From assembly GCF_964340395.1 (NCBI RefSeq), contig NC_135564.1, positions 6,792,861 to 6,856,860 of the forward strand: 64,000 nt of DNA, written 5' to 3'. Below are positions 26,521 to 38,884 of this stretch, in pieces. The translations under genes and the position numbers were made by a program. Within the stretch, counting starts at the first letter, position 1, and every line of letters starts with the position of its first letter. Under the pieces are notes generated by a model, which was given only the letters and a program-made list of their open reading frames with translations, did no database searches and had not been told where the DNA came from. Origin of the DNA: Glandiceps talaboti (taxonomy: Eukaryota > Hemichordata > Enteropneusta > Spengelidae).

Positions 26521-29062
26521 GTAGATATTTTATTTACCAGACAGAAAATCAAAAAAATATGCTATATATGACTATATATGAAGTTTATTACTACAATGTA
26601 AACAATTGCTGGACGGATTAGCGCTGTGGTTCTAGCAAATTAAATATGATGGTGTACACAATCATTTATTCATTTTCAACAACTTGAATATTGAACGGTA
26701 TTAGACCGACATAAACGATGTTTTTGCTGGTAGTGCGAGTTGTTGATGTAAATTGTTCGTCTCTAATGACTCTCCTGGTTATAGACGTAACTTTGTCTAT
26801 CTCTTGTGATTTTCTGTTTATCCTCTAGTGTGTTAAATATCTAAGTTTGTAATCTTTGAGTTGGTCAACAATTTAAGTCAGTTGGTTAGTTGATTGGTTG
26901 GTTGGTTGCAATTGAGTAGTGAGGCAAAATAAAAGAACAAAAGAGTCCCTTTAATGACTACACTCTTAAATGAACTGTAAGAACACGAAAACAGCAATCA
27001 ATGCGAATGACTCACCAAAAAAACATTAAAGCGACACAGTCTGTACCTAAGATGGCATTTTCTATTAACATTAGTACTTACAAAATGCAAATACAAAGTA
27101 CAGACTACAATTTACTTAGAGGCCCACTTTGAAAATGGATTAAACATTAGGTGTGAAAAACAGTTATCTGACAAAGCTTTAGAAAAAGTTGGCCCAGAAC
27201 AGAAGAATAATCCTGTGCAATCCTCATGGCTCCACTGATAAGATAACACTACTGTGAGAACCTGGGATTGAAACACTGACCTTTAAAAGCAAATATAAGA
27301 CGACACGGAGGGCTAGAGGCGAATAAATTGCACAATAGCGTGGTTAGGAAAATCGAGAATGCGCTCTTTTACAAATTTTTTGGTAACCAAAAAATTATGT
27401 CACGATGTCATGTACACATTTCCGATGATAATCTAGACATATTGGATATGTTTTAGTCGTTAAAATGACGCACATTATAGTTCATTATGAAACAGTAGTA
27501 ATCACCAAAGACCTAACAATTACAGACCCTGTCCCTTTAACCAAAATAATCGTGATATTCAGAACTGTAGATCAAACAAAATTATCATTTAGAATACTAA
27601 AACATGTAATATCACTAACTTAAGGTGTGGATTTGCATCTTATGAACATTCGTTAATGATTTGTTCTAAAATATGCGTTCTAGATGAACTTTAACATCTG
27701 TGTAGTGAGAAGATACAAAACACAAAAATAGAGACATGTAATACCAGACACTGTATCAGTCTGTTAAATTTACAACGAATACCTCATCATAGTTAAATTC
27801 ACGTTCCTAATTTTGAATTCAGAAAGCAACTGTCAGGACAATGAAATCTTCACAGATTTTAAAAAATAACGGAGGCAAATTAAATCTGTAACATAAAAAT
27901 AAGAATTCAGAAAGGAGGTGGCTTGCTTGCCATCGGGTAGTCTGATTTCTACTTCGTGAATGTGTGTGATGATGTAACCGTTACGAACTAGACACCTGTG
28001 AAATATGTAGTTTACTTTTAAAATATAGAATATAATCATATAATTCTGCCGGTATAAACCGTGTAATTGTACGCCGATCCAACACGTGAAATCAGTATAG
28101 CTGACATTGTGTGATTATCTAGTGTTAAAGTTGTCACAGTTCCCAATGCTTTGGGTTACATGCATTATGGAAAAAACTCGAATCTCATTAAATATTTACA
28201 ACATTTGCACGTTAGAGGCGCTGTCCAACCAAGCCGAGGAAACCAATATATGCTGTAAATACACGACTTTGTCGTCCTGCTAAAATAATATAAACGTTGC
28301 AGTTTTAAACTTTGCGTTTATGGTTTATGGTACATTATGTGTTGAATACATGTGTTGACGTGATTGTAACAATCGTGTATCTTAGCGTAGTGTACCCCCC
28401 GGATGTAAAAATCGTAAAATATTACTGTTACTTTGTTCAAGAAAATTCAAATCTATCCTCAATTTTACAAAAAACATAGCTCACCGTACAAATTGAAAAA
28501 AAAAATGAAAAAATGGCACCAAAATTAAGCCATTATTAAATCCAATATGGCCGCCCGGAAATACTGTGGAGACTGTCGATTATTTAGACAGAGAATCCCA
28601 AGAGGACCACGGGAACAATCTTTCTTACGGCCAAAGTTTGGAGGGATTTTAAGAAGTTTGATTTTTGGGGAAATTATCCCAGAAGCGCATTCTATAAGCA
28701 GACTGTTTACTGTTAACTACAAAGTGGAAGGCCGAAGGTTGTACTCTTTAGCTTTACAAAGTTCAACTTGAGGCTCAATTTTTATTTAAATAAATACTCA
28801 CATATGTTTCATATCCTCGTCGTTTATGACTTAGAGTCGGCAAAAAAAATCATCCAATCGAGCTGCTTTCGTAAAAGAAATCGCTTCTCTACCACTCTCA
28901 TATCAGTGGCAATATCTGGGCATACCCTTAAATTCCGTCATCGGATTTGTCATTTAGCTTGCCTAAATGTCATACCCCTTTAATTAACGAATCCGTTTGA
29001 AGCAGAAAATATTGCAATATTGGTAAGGTTTTTGTCAACAAATGAAGATTATCAAAATAATC

Positions 29063-29141
29063 AGTGTTAGTAAGATTTTTGTCCCAGACTTTAAATAAAA
29101 TGTAGCAACGTCTGCAAGATATTTGTCAAGCAAGGCAAGGT
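29063..29141. repeat. Distant copy of the 508-1540 repeat family
   Basis: The segment contains GTTAGTAAGATTTTTGTC, CCAGACTTTAAATAAAATGTAGCAA and a further TTTGTCAAGC, the reversed motif order of the left-end cluster. A weaker copy precedes it near 29011. Confidence 0.6.
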
Positions 29142-29197
29142 TTTGTTTAAAGTCAACTTACGGCTATTGTATTAGTAGTCAACTACTATAAGAGAGT

Positions 29198-29198
<1 letters not shown>

Positions 29199-29245
<47 letters not shown>
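29199..29245. repeat. (CAA)n microsatellite
   Basis: About 15 CAA units. Confidence 0.93.
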
Positions 29246-29246
<1 letters not shown>

Positions 29247-30534
29247 TATAAAGTGGGACCAGCAGTTTGCCACGAAGTTATGAATAATCTTAGATTCATT
29301 GGTGGAAATGCCAAGCTACTGTTTTTTAGTGGCATAGACGAAGACAGCGTTCCTTGTTCTTCTTTTCACTTTAGTGCCATTTTATCCCAGGGATACATCA
29401 ATATGCTAATGGGATTATGCGCCTGGGATTTCACTCACAATGCGTTTGGCTTTTTATTGTCAAATAATTTTCATTTTGCAAAAACAAATTATTATCCTAA
29501 CCCATGTTACATAGTAAGTCGAACAAAATTTAAAGGGGCAAAGTCTGAAACTTAATATGGTTTTTGGAGGTTATTTATTTTCAACTTTGAAATATCATCC
29601 TAACCGCTAAAACGTGTTGAATCATGACTAGGGACTGGTAGAATTCATATTTAGAAATCAGCATATGATATGAACATAAAACAATAACAAATATTTTGGG
29701 TACCACAAAATAAAAGGCGCCAATGTGTCACACAAGAAAAATAATCTCTGGTTTGCGAGCATGCTATCCATGTTATAAGTTTGATAGGTACTTCTTTTAT
29801 TGTTCATAACTCATAAATTATTATGTGGCGAGGTGGGTGGGGTGGAGGGGGTTTGTGAAACATGAGTTGAAATAAGGCAATTCCCATAATGAAAGTAATA
29901 TCAGCTTCCATATTGAGTTGTTTATTATTAAATAAGGAACTTTAATTGATTTTTTCTAGAAACCTGCTTCGTGTATTCAACAATTTCTTTAACTTAAATC
30001 TTGGTGAGTACGTTGCTTATGTATATTCTTGCAATTGGTGAATAATAACATGACTTTATTGTTTACTCTAGTTCTTTGGTTTGTAGACTTCTGACACCAG
30101 AGTACTTAAGAGCAATTAGTCGGAGTGTACCTTCCATGTTGGTGGCTATTTCCGATTGCTTACACTTCAAGGCTCGGTGTTGTAAATGGTTTTCACAATC
30201 CCCTTAACAAGTCTGTCGTCATTAATTTTTAATTTCACTCTCAAGGCGCTGTCTAACTTCCTGCCTTAATGTGAGGCATTCGCTTTGCATTAACAACCTA
30301 GCTCATCAAATATTAAAGCGTTCTTTTTTAGTCAATGAATATTCTCTTTTACAACCACACTTATATATTGTTCAATATAACACATATAGTTGATCTATTT
30401 CATCACGTTGTGATGTATAAGCGACATACATAAATGTAAATGTTGATACTCCCTCCATCCAACGCTTTCTCCATTGTGTGTATTTGTTTATGTTTGTGCA
30501 TGTCTACATGTTTTTGTATGTGTATCCTTTCCAC

Positions 30535-30615
<81 letters not shown>

Positions 30616-30634
30616 GTCTGCCTGCCTGCCTGCC

Positions 30635-30682
<48 letters not shown>

Positions 30683-30755
30683 CGTCCGTCCGTCCGTCCG
30701 TCCGTCCGTCCGTCCGTCCGTCCGTCTGTCTGCCTGCCTGCCGGTCTGCCTGTCA
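30535..30755. repeat. (TGTC)/(TGCC)/(CGTC) microsatellite
   Basis: TGTC arrays with TGCC and a long CCGT block at about 30677-30725. Confidence 0.93.
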
Positions 30756-30860
30756 TATACAATCAACATGAGCTACATACAGATATCATAATTGGATGGA
30801 TAAATGACGTTATTAATTAAATACAACAATTACGTCATACTTGTAGAATCGGGAACATAG

Positions 30861-30863
<3 letters not shown>

Positions 30864-30927
<64 letters not shown>
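30864..30927. repeat. (GA)n microsatellite
   Basis: A pure GA run of about 63 bases. Confidence 0.92.
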
Positions 30928-30933
<6 letters not shown>

Positions 30934-31281
30934 GAGAAAATGAAAGACATTTTTTATTTTCTGAACGACTTTTTTTATCCGAAATAAACATATTGAAAAA
31001 TGCGCAGTGAAATTCTGTAGGCAAATGATTGTATAAATATCAAAATTTAATATAGTGAGGTTTAATACGTGATAAGGTGTTATGATTCAATTATATTATA
31101 TTATCACCTGATTTATTTAGTTAAATCGTAAAGTGTTGGATCATTTGATTAACTATATTAATAATTCTAGCTCTTAAACTGAAATAAACATTAATATTGT
31201 TAGTCACTGTGATGCCATTTGAGATTGTTCTCTTTGCGTCCATCAAGATGGACTTTTTTAGAGAGGTAATGACATAGATAA

Positions 31282-31297
31282 TTAAATAGATAGATAA

Positions 31298-31388
<91 letters not shown>

Positions 31389-31445
31389 TATAGATAGATA
31401 GATAGATAGATATATAGATAGATAGATAGATAGATAGATAGACGG
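31282..31445. repeat. (GATA)n microsatellite
   Basis: GATA units with two TATA interruptions. Confidence 0.93.
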
Positions 31446-32616
31446 AGAAAGTCACATACAGAGAAATATCTAAAGAGAAACATTTTAAGAGAAAGAAAGA
31501 ACGAAATAGACGGATAGAGAAAGACAAACAGACACAGACATAGAGATATAGTGAAGAAAAGATAGTGAGAAAGACAGACTTTTACTCGCATTGGCACATA
31601 GAGTGATATAAAATGGGAAGGGATAGTGGTTACATGATCAGGCCCCTGGGGTGGCGTCGTTTCGACATCAAGGTGAGTAAAGAACCAACACACTAGCACA
31701 TCCGATTTCTGACGCTTTCCTCGCCGTGACTATAGGGAAACGAAAAGGTCGTCACTGTAAATGCCGCCAATTTACAACACATTGATTGCCTGTTTCTTCT
31801 TTTGCTGAAAATAAACCATTAGTTTCCATGACAACATTGTAAAAATTGCCGACATAGTAATCAAGTCAAGGACTCCGGCTAAAATATTGGTTCACACGTG
31901 GTGATAATAAAATAATTAATTATTCATATACTTTTAATGGTGTTTTGAATATGTAAACAAGGCAAATTACAAGTCGGTTTTATGATTAAGCGGGCGAATT
32001 ATCACCGCTTAACACTTTCCTTCAGTTAAAATACAGTCAGTTATTTTCCCGACAAATACTGAGGATAACTCCGATGGTGGATTTTCCCGCTGAGAGTGTA
32101 CCTTAAACCAAAACATACACCATCATTGTACAGTGAGAGTCTTCAGGCTTTTAATGTTGTCCCGCTTTCTATTTACATAAGCGGGACATGAGCGACAAAG
32201 TGCTCTGTAAAAGTATGACTTACAAAAAAACTACTATATTTCCGAACACATTAAACTTTGATCTTAGCAATATCGACAAATCTGTATTTTCATAGTTGTT
32301 CATTCTCTACTCGTAAAACAGTTTCACTTGGAAAAATCAATTGGTGAAGACGTCATGAAAAATTTACATCAAGAACTACTTTCAATTTTGCAATGTCTTA
32401 ATTTTGTCATATTAGGACATTGTTCAGAGGGCTTTCGATAAATTGCAGACAAGCAAATATGACCCATAATCCCACTCCTTGAAACAGACAACGTTCTAAT
32501 TAGCTAAGTAACTATATTTTGCAAGGAATCTAAGAGGTGCGATTCACACAATTGATCAATACAGCATTTTGCCAAAATAAACATTTGGTGAAATACAACC
32601 AGGTGAATATGGGCCG

Positions 32617-32887
32617 ACGTATTATATGTGACGTATTATATATGACGTATTATATGTGACGTATTATATATGACGTATTATATGTGACGTATTATATATG
32701 ACGTATTATATGTGACGTATTATATATGACGTATTATATGTGACGTATTATATATGACGTATTAAATGTGACGTATTATATATGACGTATTATATGTGAC
32801 GTATTATATATGACGTATTATATGTGACGTATTATATATGACGTATTATATGTGACGTATTATATATGACGTATTATATCCGACGTA
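32617..32887. repeat. 28-bp satellite array of alternating TGACGTATTATATG 14-mers
   Basis: About 19 copies of a 14-mer alternate strictly between ACGTATTATATGTG and ACGTATTATATATG, so the true unit is 28 bp. Every 14-mer contains TGACGTA. Confidence 0.93.
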
Positions 32888-32888
32888 T

Positions 32889-32920
32889 TATGTGTCTCTA
32901 AATAGATTTAGAGACACATA
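32889..32920. repeat. Perfect 15-bp inverted repeat next to the 28-bp array
   Basis: TATGTGTCTCTAAAT and ATTTAGAGACACATA are perfect inverted arms with an AG spacer, starting where the array ends. Confidence 0.9.
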
Positions 32921-33053
32921 TACATTCTTAAATTTATAAATATGTCTGAAGATCAGAATAGCATAGAGCTATTGAGTTACAACTTATGACTTCCTAATTC
33001 CTAAGTCTATAAAGCTCTGCTTCAAATATTACATTGAGGCACTTTTATCTAAG

Positions 33054-33054
<1 letters not shown>

Positions 33055-33131
<77 letters not shown>

Positions 33132-33149
33132 ACACACACACACACACAG
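33055..33149. repeat. (CA)n microsatellite
   Basis: Nearly pure CA dinucleotides over about 95 bases. Confidence 0.93.
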
Positions 33150-33507
33150 TCTGTCTATTGTGCAAGGCGATTTGACGATTAACTCATGTTTCGTTTCGTT
33201 TCGAATTAGGTCTTGTGACCTCCTAATTCCTTGAAGTCTATCACTGTTATACCAAATTTCAAGTTTCCAACTTCAACTGTTGATCACACTTTGTACAACG
33301 AAAGAACGATATATATCTATAATTTAGTTTTATTAACATCATTTGATATACATATTACCGATCAATTATTATAAATTACGTATTGACTTGATTGTACATG
33401 TAGTGCCGGGTGAGGTAAGTATGTACAAACAATCTTACTGATTGTGTTATCCACGTCTGAAGTCCATTGTCAACGGTTCTGTAGATAATAGATGAAAGAG
33501 CATAGAA

Positions 33508-33525
33508 ATAGAGAGAGAGAGAAGA

Positions 33526-33605
<80 letters not shown>

Positions 33606-33647
33606 AGAGAGATGGGGAGAGAGAGGGGGAGAGAGGGGGCTAGGGGC

Positions 33648-33716
<69 letters not shown>

Positions 33717-33717
33717 T
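33508..33717. repeat. (GA)n followed by (CAGA)n
   Basis: A GA run to about 33640 and a CAGA run at 33647-33717. Confidence 0.93.
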
Positions 33718-34724
33718 GATGTAATAATAAATTAATAATACTTTATTCCCAGAATTGTAAAGCAAATAGAAATATAGATATGCATATTTACAATAACGAA
33801 AAAAATAGGAATGTAGGAAAACGTAAATGGTTAAGCTTATTATATGAATATCGATATATTGGGAAATTATAGTGGACGGCCAATCTACATATAAAACTTT
33901 TAACAAATAGACATATAATTCAGAGGAAAAAACAATGGTACGGTCATTCAGCATAAAGTTATGACAAATAGTAGTGTTAAGATTTCTTACAAAAGGAATA
34001 CAAAGACAAAAAAAATGACAACAATAATTTGCATATAAATAAAAACTGTCTGTCCATGTAATTGACATTGACATAACATACAATTCTATCGCTTTAAGTG
34101 TCTCAATAACGATCTACACACGAGTAATGATATCATCTCCATGGTAACTGTATCTTCATTTTACCCTAAAAATACACCTTTCCCGAGGAACTAAAAATCC
34201 AATTTTAATATATAAAGTCAAAAAATCCTCGTAATATGCTTTAATGAACCGTGACAAAATAGGTTTGCGTTGACATTTGACCCGTAAGCAAGAAATATGA
34301 CGACTAAGATGCTATTCGTAGGATATTAAGTTTCGATTACATCTGACCTAAAGAACAGTACTAATGAAAAGCCAGGGGTATGCAAGGCACATGACGACTG
34401 ACAAACAATAAAACGTATTCATTTTCGAAGGTATCATGTTGTTAACCTTTCGGTTTGTTGCTACTCAAATGTCGCCCAGTCATTGCACTCTGTGGACTCG
34501 GCCTCTGCATTTCTTGACGTAAGGAAGGCAGAAGATCGACATATTATAGTTTTCCAGGTGTTGCACTATGCACTATTGAAAGCTTTTCTCGAAAAATTCT
34601 GCTGTCAAAACTTCTAGTAGTGTTTCTGAATTTTCCGTGTGTTTCAACCCATGATAGCTTAAAATAAATAATAAATGACTGATACGATCTTGACACTATT
34701 AAATTATATGAATACATCTGTATC

Positions 34725-35004
<280 letters not shown>

Positions 35005-36595
35005 CTTTTTAATTTACAGTTATCCAAACTATTCAGATTCGTCATATTTTGCAAGTGAGAAATTATTGCTCGTATAATTACATTACGGTTTACTACGACA
35101 TTCTCCTTAAACACATGTAATATATATATTTGAGTATTTAATGTATTAACATTATTTTAACAATGACCTGACTAGTTAGTGCTCTGAAATAGACATAGTT
35201 ACACGAACAAGTCATAGGGTAAGCTTTGTCTGTTCACTGCAGTACACAACCACGATGTGGCAAAAACGGACCAGCTTCGTCTGTACCATATTTCAACTCA
35301 CTATAGGTGGCGCTGTTCTAGAGATTGCCACATTAAATTGAGAGCTTTATTATCAGGCGTATTTGTATGAATGCCATAGTGTCTAAGTGAAGACTTGCAT
35401 GCACGAAATCAACTTTCATCAACCATTTTAAGCTTCTAGCTGTCGTTTGATGTTGCATTTATATTACATTTGAAAATAGTTACTTAAGTCACTTATTTCT
35501 TTCTGTACATGTAGATGCGCATGTTGTTAAAGGTCAGTGTTCATCCGATACGCATGTCTAGTGATTCGGTGGGTTTTTTTTTGGTTTGTTGACAAAACAC
35601 GATCTGTCAAGTCACGATCGAGATATTTCCGACAAGACTTAGTTCCAATCACGGATTGACTTATTTGCATGATGCATCGGTTCACTCGAGGGAAAACGTC
35701 GTTCATAAATCATCTAAATTATTGCTCGGAAAAGACTTGAGCGTCCCTGGTTACTGGCTAGGTTTTCGTCGTGTGGGACCCCGAGACGTGCGTGTGTACG
35801 TGCAACGTATGACGGTCGAACTAAACCCTTGAAATCTGTCCGATGATTCTGTGTAGTCTGACCGGTCTCTGACGACACACACCCATACGCTACTTGAAAA
35901 CTTTTTCAAAACGTAATTATAAGTTTGAACGCAAACTAAGTAACCCTAGAGCCTAGGACTTGGCGTTAGTCCATTCATACATAATACTAAAAAATCACAG
36001 TTTAATTTTAATAAATGGTAATGACATAATAGCTTATCGTTATTTTTTTTAATTTTCTTTGATCAAACTAAGTTTGATGCTCTCCTTAGAATACAAATGA
36101 CTGTGTAGTTTTGTGCACAAATGAAAATACTTTGTACTCTAGATTAGCCTTCGAAAGCAGTAGCTAAGTATTTTTCCTCAGATGCAAAGGATGTTGGTTT
36201 TTTAAAGCACAGCTTAGTACAGATAGACACGTTTGGTCGTATAAATTTCACTATATGGCACTCCACGTACACATTATAAAATGAATGATAAATAATATCT
36301 GGGAACCACTCTTTTCGAACCTGATCCTGACCCATGCATGGAACAGTTTCGTAGACTACCATAGCACATGTGTGTTTCAATAGCACCCTCATCGGCAAGT
36401 GTGAATATGACAGTTGATTCATGCTGTTGAATTTTTTTATTATGTCGTAGAGGGCGCTATTAAGACGGCGATGATCATATCGTAGAATGATATACAAGTA
36501 TTGTTGGTACAATTTTGACGACAAATTTGCAGCGACTTTCATAAAACAGACACACAACTCATGTAGCAGCAAGGTCTTCAGAAGACTCTCCGTCC

Positions 36596-36916
<321 letters not shown>

Positions 36917-37420
36917 GCTGAAAAAAGGTCTTTTCAAAATTCTGTAGGCCGTCGTAAAAGTTGCTGTCAAAGTCTTACAGACAGAGAATTCATTTATAAA
37001 AACAACAGTATTATGAAAAGAGCTTTTACTGTCACATGAAAGAAATTGTAAACAAAGCTTTGAAAGATACTTCTTAATAGTTAGGGTGCCAGTAACGATG
37101 ACAGAAAACTTAAAGCTGAAAAGGAATGTTTTATTAGATACAATAACTTATTCGTAATATTGTACACCCTGAACAGTATTGCATTACCTGTGGGCAAACA
37201 TATGTTTTGTATACATGATAAATCAAATCAAACGTTTTAATGAATATATCTTTGGTTGCTTGTCAAGATGAAAAAATGTCCCAGTTGCAGCTAGTGCACG
37301 GTTAAAGTGTTGTACGGCTAGATTCTTATATCCCCAAACTTAAATTCAGAAAAAATCATCAAGAGATATCTCTTGTAAATTTTACTCTAAAATTTGTATT
37401 CCTCTATCAGGTGTCAACAT

Positions 37421-37591
37421 AATAGGGAACTTGCAATCCAGACTGAGCATGCTCAGACGCAAAGGCCTATGGGATTATCTGTGGTTATTGGTGGTTACAA
37501 ACAATGTAACATTATTGTTTACGAGTTAGTATTTAATATCACATTTCCCATGATGCAACATTCAACATGGCGGGTTTGCCAGTTCCCTATT
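37421..37591. mobile_element. Candidate 171-bp MITE
   Basis: The ends AATAGGGAACTTGCAATCC and GGGTTTGCCAGTTCCCTATT are imperfect inverted repeats (about 16 of 19). Inside, 37443-37456 is the perfect palindrome CTGAGCATGCTCAG. It lies just 3' of the transporter pseudogene. Confidence 0.6.
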
Positions 37592-37786
37592 GAGGAATCG
37601 CATGAAGGTTGTATAGGCATCGACCATATTCATCAGCATTTTATTCCCTGATGCATTTTCCATTACATTTTTAACAGGTAGCCTTTTGATCTGACAGTAT
37701 GAAAGTACCGCTATTTTATGTCATTCACGCGTACAGGTGACATCTCTGAGGGCGATAACCAATCTTTCTTCCCACCCTGTTTACAT

Positions 37787-38884
37787 CTATCCCAGCCTGC
37801 TTTGCAGTGTTATGATGGTAGAACCAGATATGACCAACGACGCCCCTATCAACTCCGACGTCAGTACCGGACTTTCGCTCAAAAATCGCTGTAAGATATA
37901 ACTCACGGGAATTTGAAAGAGCGTAACAACTGACACGAAAACAGCTCGCTCTAACTTCAAACTACATATAATGCATACGTTGCGCAGACAGATAGATGAC
38001 GCCTGTGAAAAAAAGCTAACGAAGCAGTTATCATCCATGACGGAGATACATTCGTCCATGCGTCAATCTCAAATGCGAATGTTATTATCAGGCTAATCAT
38101 TAACTCCAGTGTTCTGACGTAGAACATCATGGTAAAAAGAGACACGTCCCCCAAGGCATGGGCACGAGAAATAAGAATTGAAACGGATATACCTAGTGAC
38201 GTCACCACGGCACAAATATATCCTAGTATCAAATTCGTTGTAGATGTTAAAGTGTCATCTTTATCAATCGTTGTTTCATTTCTTTGTGCCTCATCACCAA
38301 ATATGAAAGTTGAACTAGTAACGAGTAAGCTTACAATGCCAGCAATGTTTACCAACGAGCCGATAGCATCTCATATAGAGAAAGGTTCATGAAGGAATAG
38401 TACACTTCCAATTGCACACAAAATAGGCGATAGTCCCTTAAAATACGGTTGTAACATCTCCCAGAGGAATGTTACGTATTGCGATATTCAGAGAAATGTC
38501 TGAACACGTGGTCGCGATTCCCAAACTTAGCAAGAGAGTCGTCTGCTTGGCATCCCTGTAAATCACCTGAGTGTTCGAGCAGATCACGACGACGGTGACA
38601 ACAACTGCACTGACGAGAGTTGCGAGAAAAGTTAACTGAATTGGGGCTACTCCACGAGAGATGACGATATTTGCACAGAACGTGTACATGGCGTACATTG
38701 TGGCAGATAACAAGGCCAGAAAAATCCCCACCACAGGTTCAATCCAGTCAGGAAAATAAATAGGACATTTGGAACAACTCCACGTGTCATTTGAATCTGC
38801 AGCTGAAAATAATCGGTTCGATTCTCTGTTTTCTGTCACATTAGGGTTAAAAACCGAGTTTATGAATTCACAATATGGTTTCAA
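37787..38884 (-). pseudogene. SLC35G/EamA-like drug/metabolite transporter pseudogene
   Basis: A single-exon gene of about 360 codons on the minus strand encodes a multi-span carrier of the DMT superfamily. Visible segments include the first EamA span (VVGIFLALLSATMYAMYTFC), IRNIPLGDVTTVF, a KGLSPILC...LFLHEPFS block, and the second repeat ending in LIGASLVISGS. It has three breaks: a one-base shift at the T run after GDVTTV (about 38436-38441), a TGA where this family normally has Trp after the EPFS block (about 38365), and a one-base shift in a T7 run (about 38010-38020). All protein segments are otherwise well preserved, so decay is recent, or some breaks are polymorphic or assembly errors. 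The best family match is SLC35G; the substrate is unknown. Confidence 0.75.

Larger units (their letters stand above)
26525..30534. other. Non-coding DNA with one repeat relic and a CAA tract
   Basis: Short frames, such as that starting ATGGCCGCC at 28547, have no supporting features. GGGATTGAAAC at about 27264 is another weak inverted B-box-like site. Confidence 0.45.

Noticed and set aside
26094-26552. 152-aa frame of HPSIHPSI type
   Set aside because: Translated GAAT/GGAT tract.
28547-28771. 74-aa frame starting ATGGCCGCC
   Set aside because: The start context is good but there is no recognisable protein, no length and no neighbouring exon signal.
29253-29555. 100-aa plus-strand frame
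   Set aside because: No recognisable domain; it sits next to a CAA tract in repeat-rich DNA.
32617-32887. CRISPR-like regular array
   Set aside because: The 28-bp units are contiguous with no unique spacers, and the genome is eukaryotic.
36144-36572. 142-aa minus-strand frame
   Set aside because: Composition is unlike a conserved protein and no motif is seen; it is probably a chance frame.
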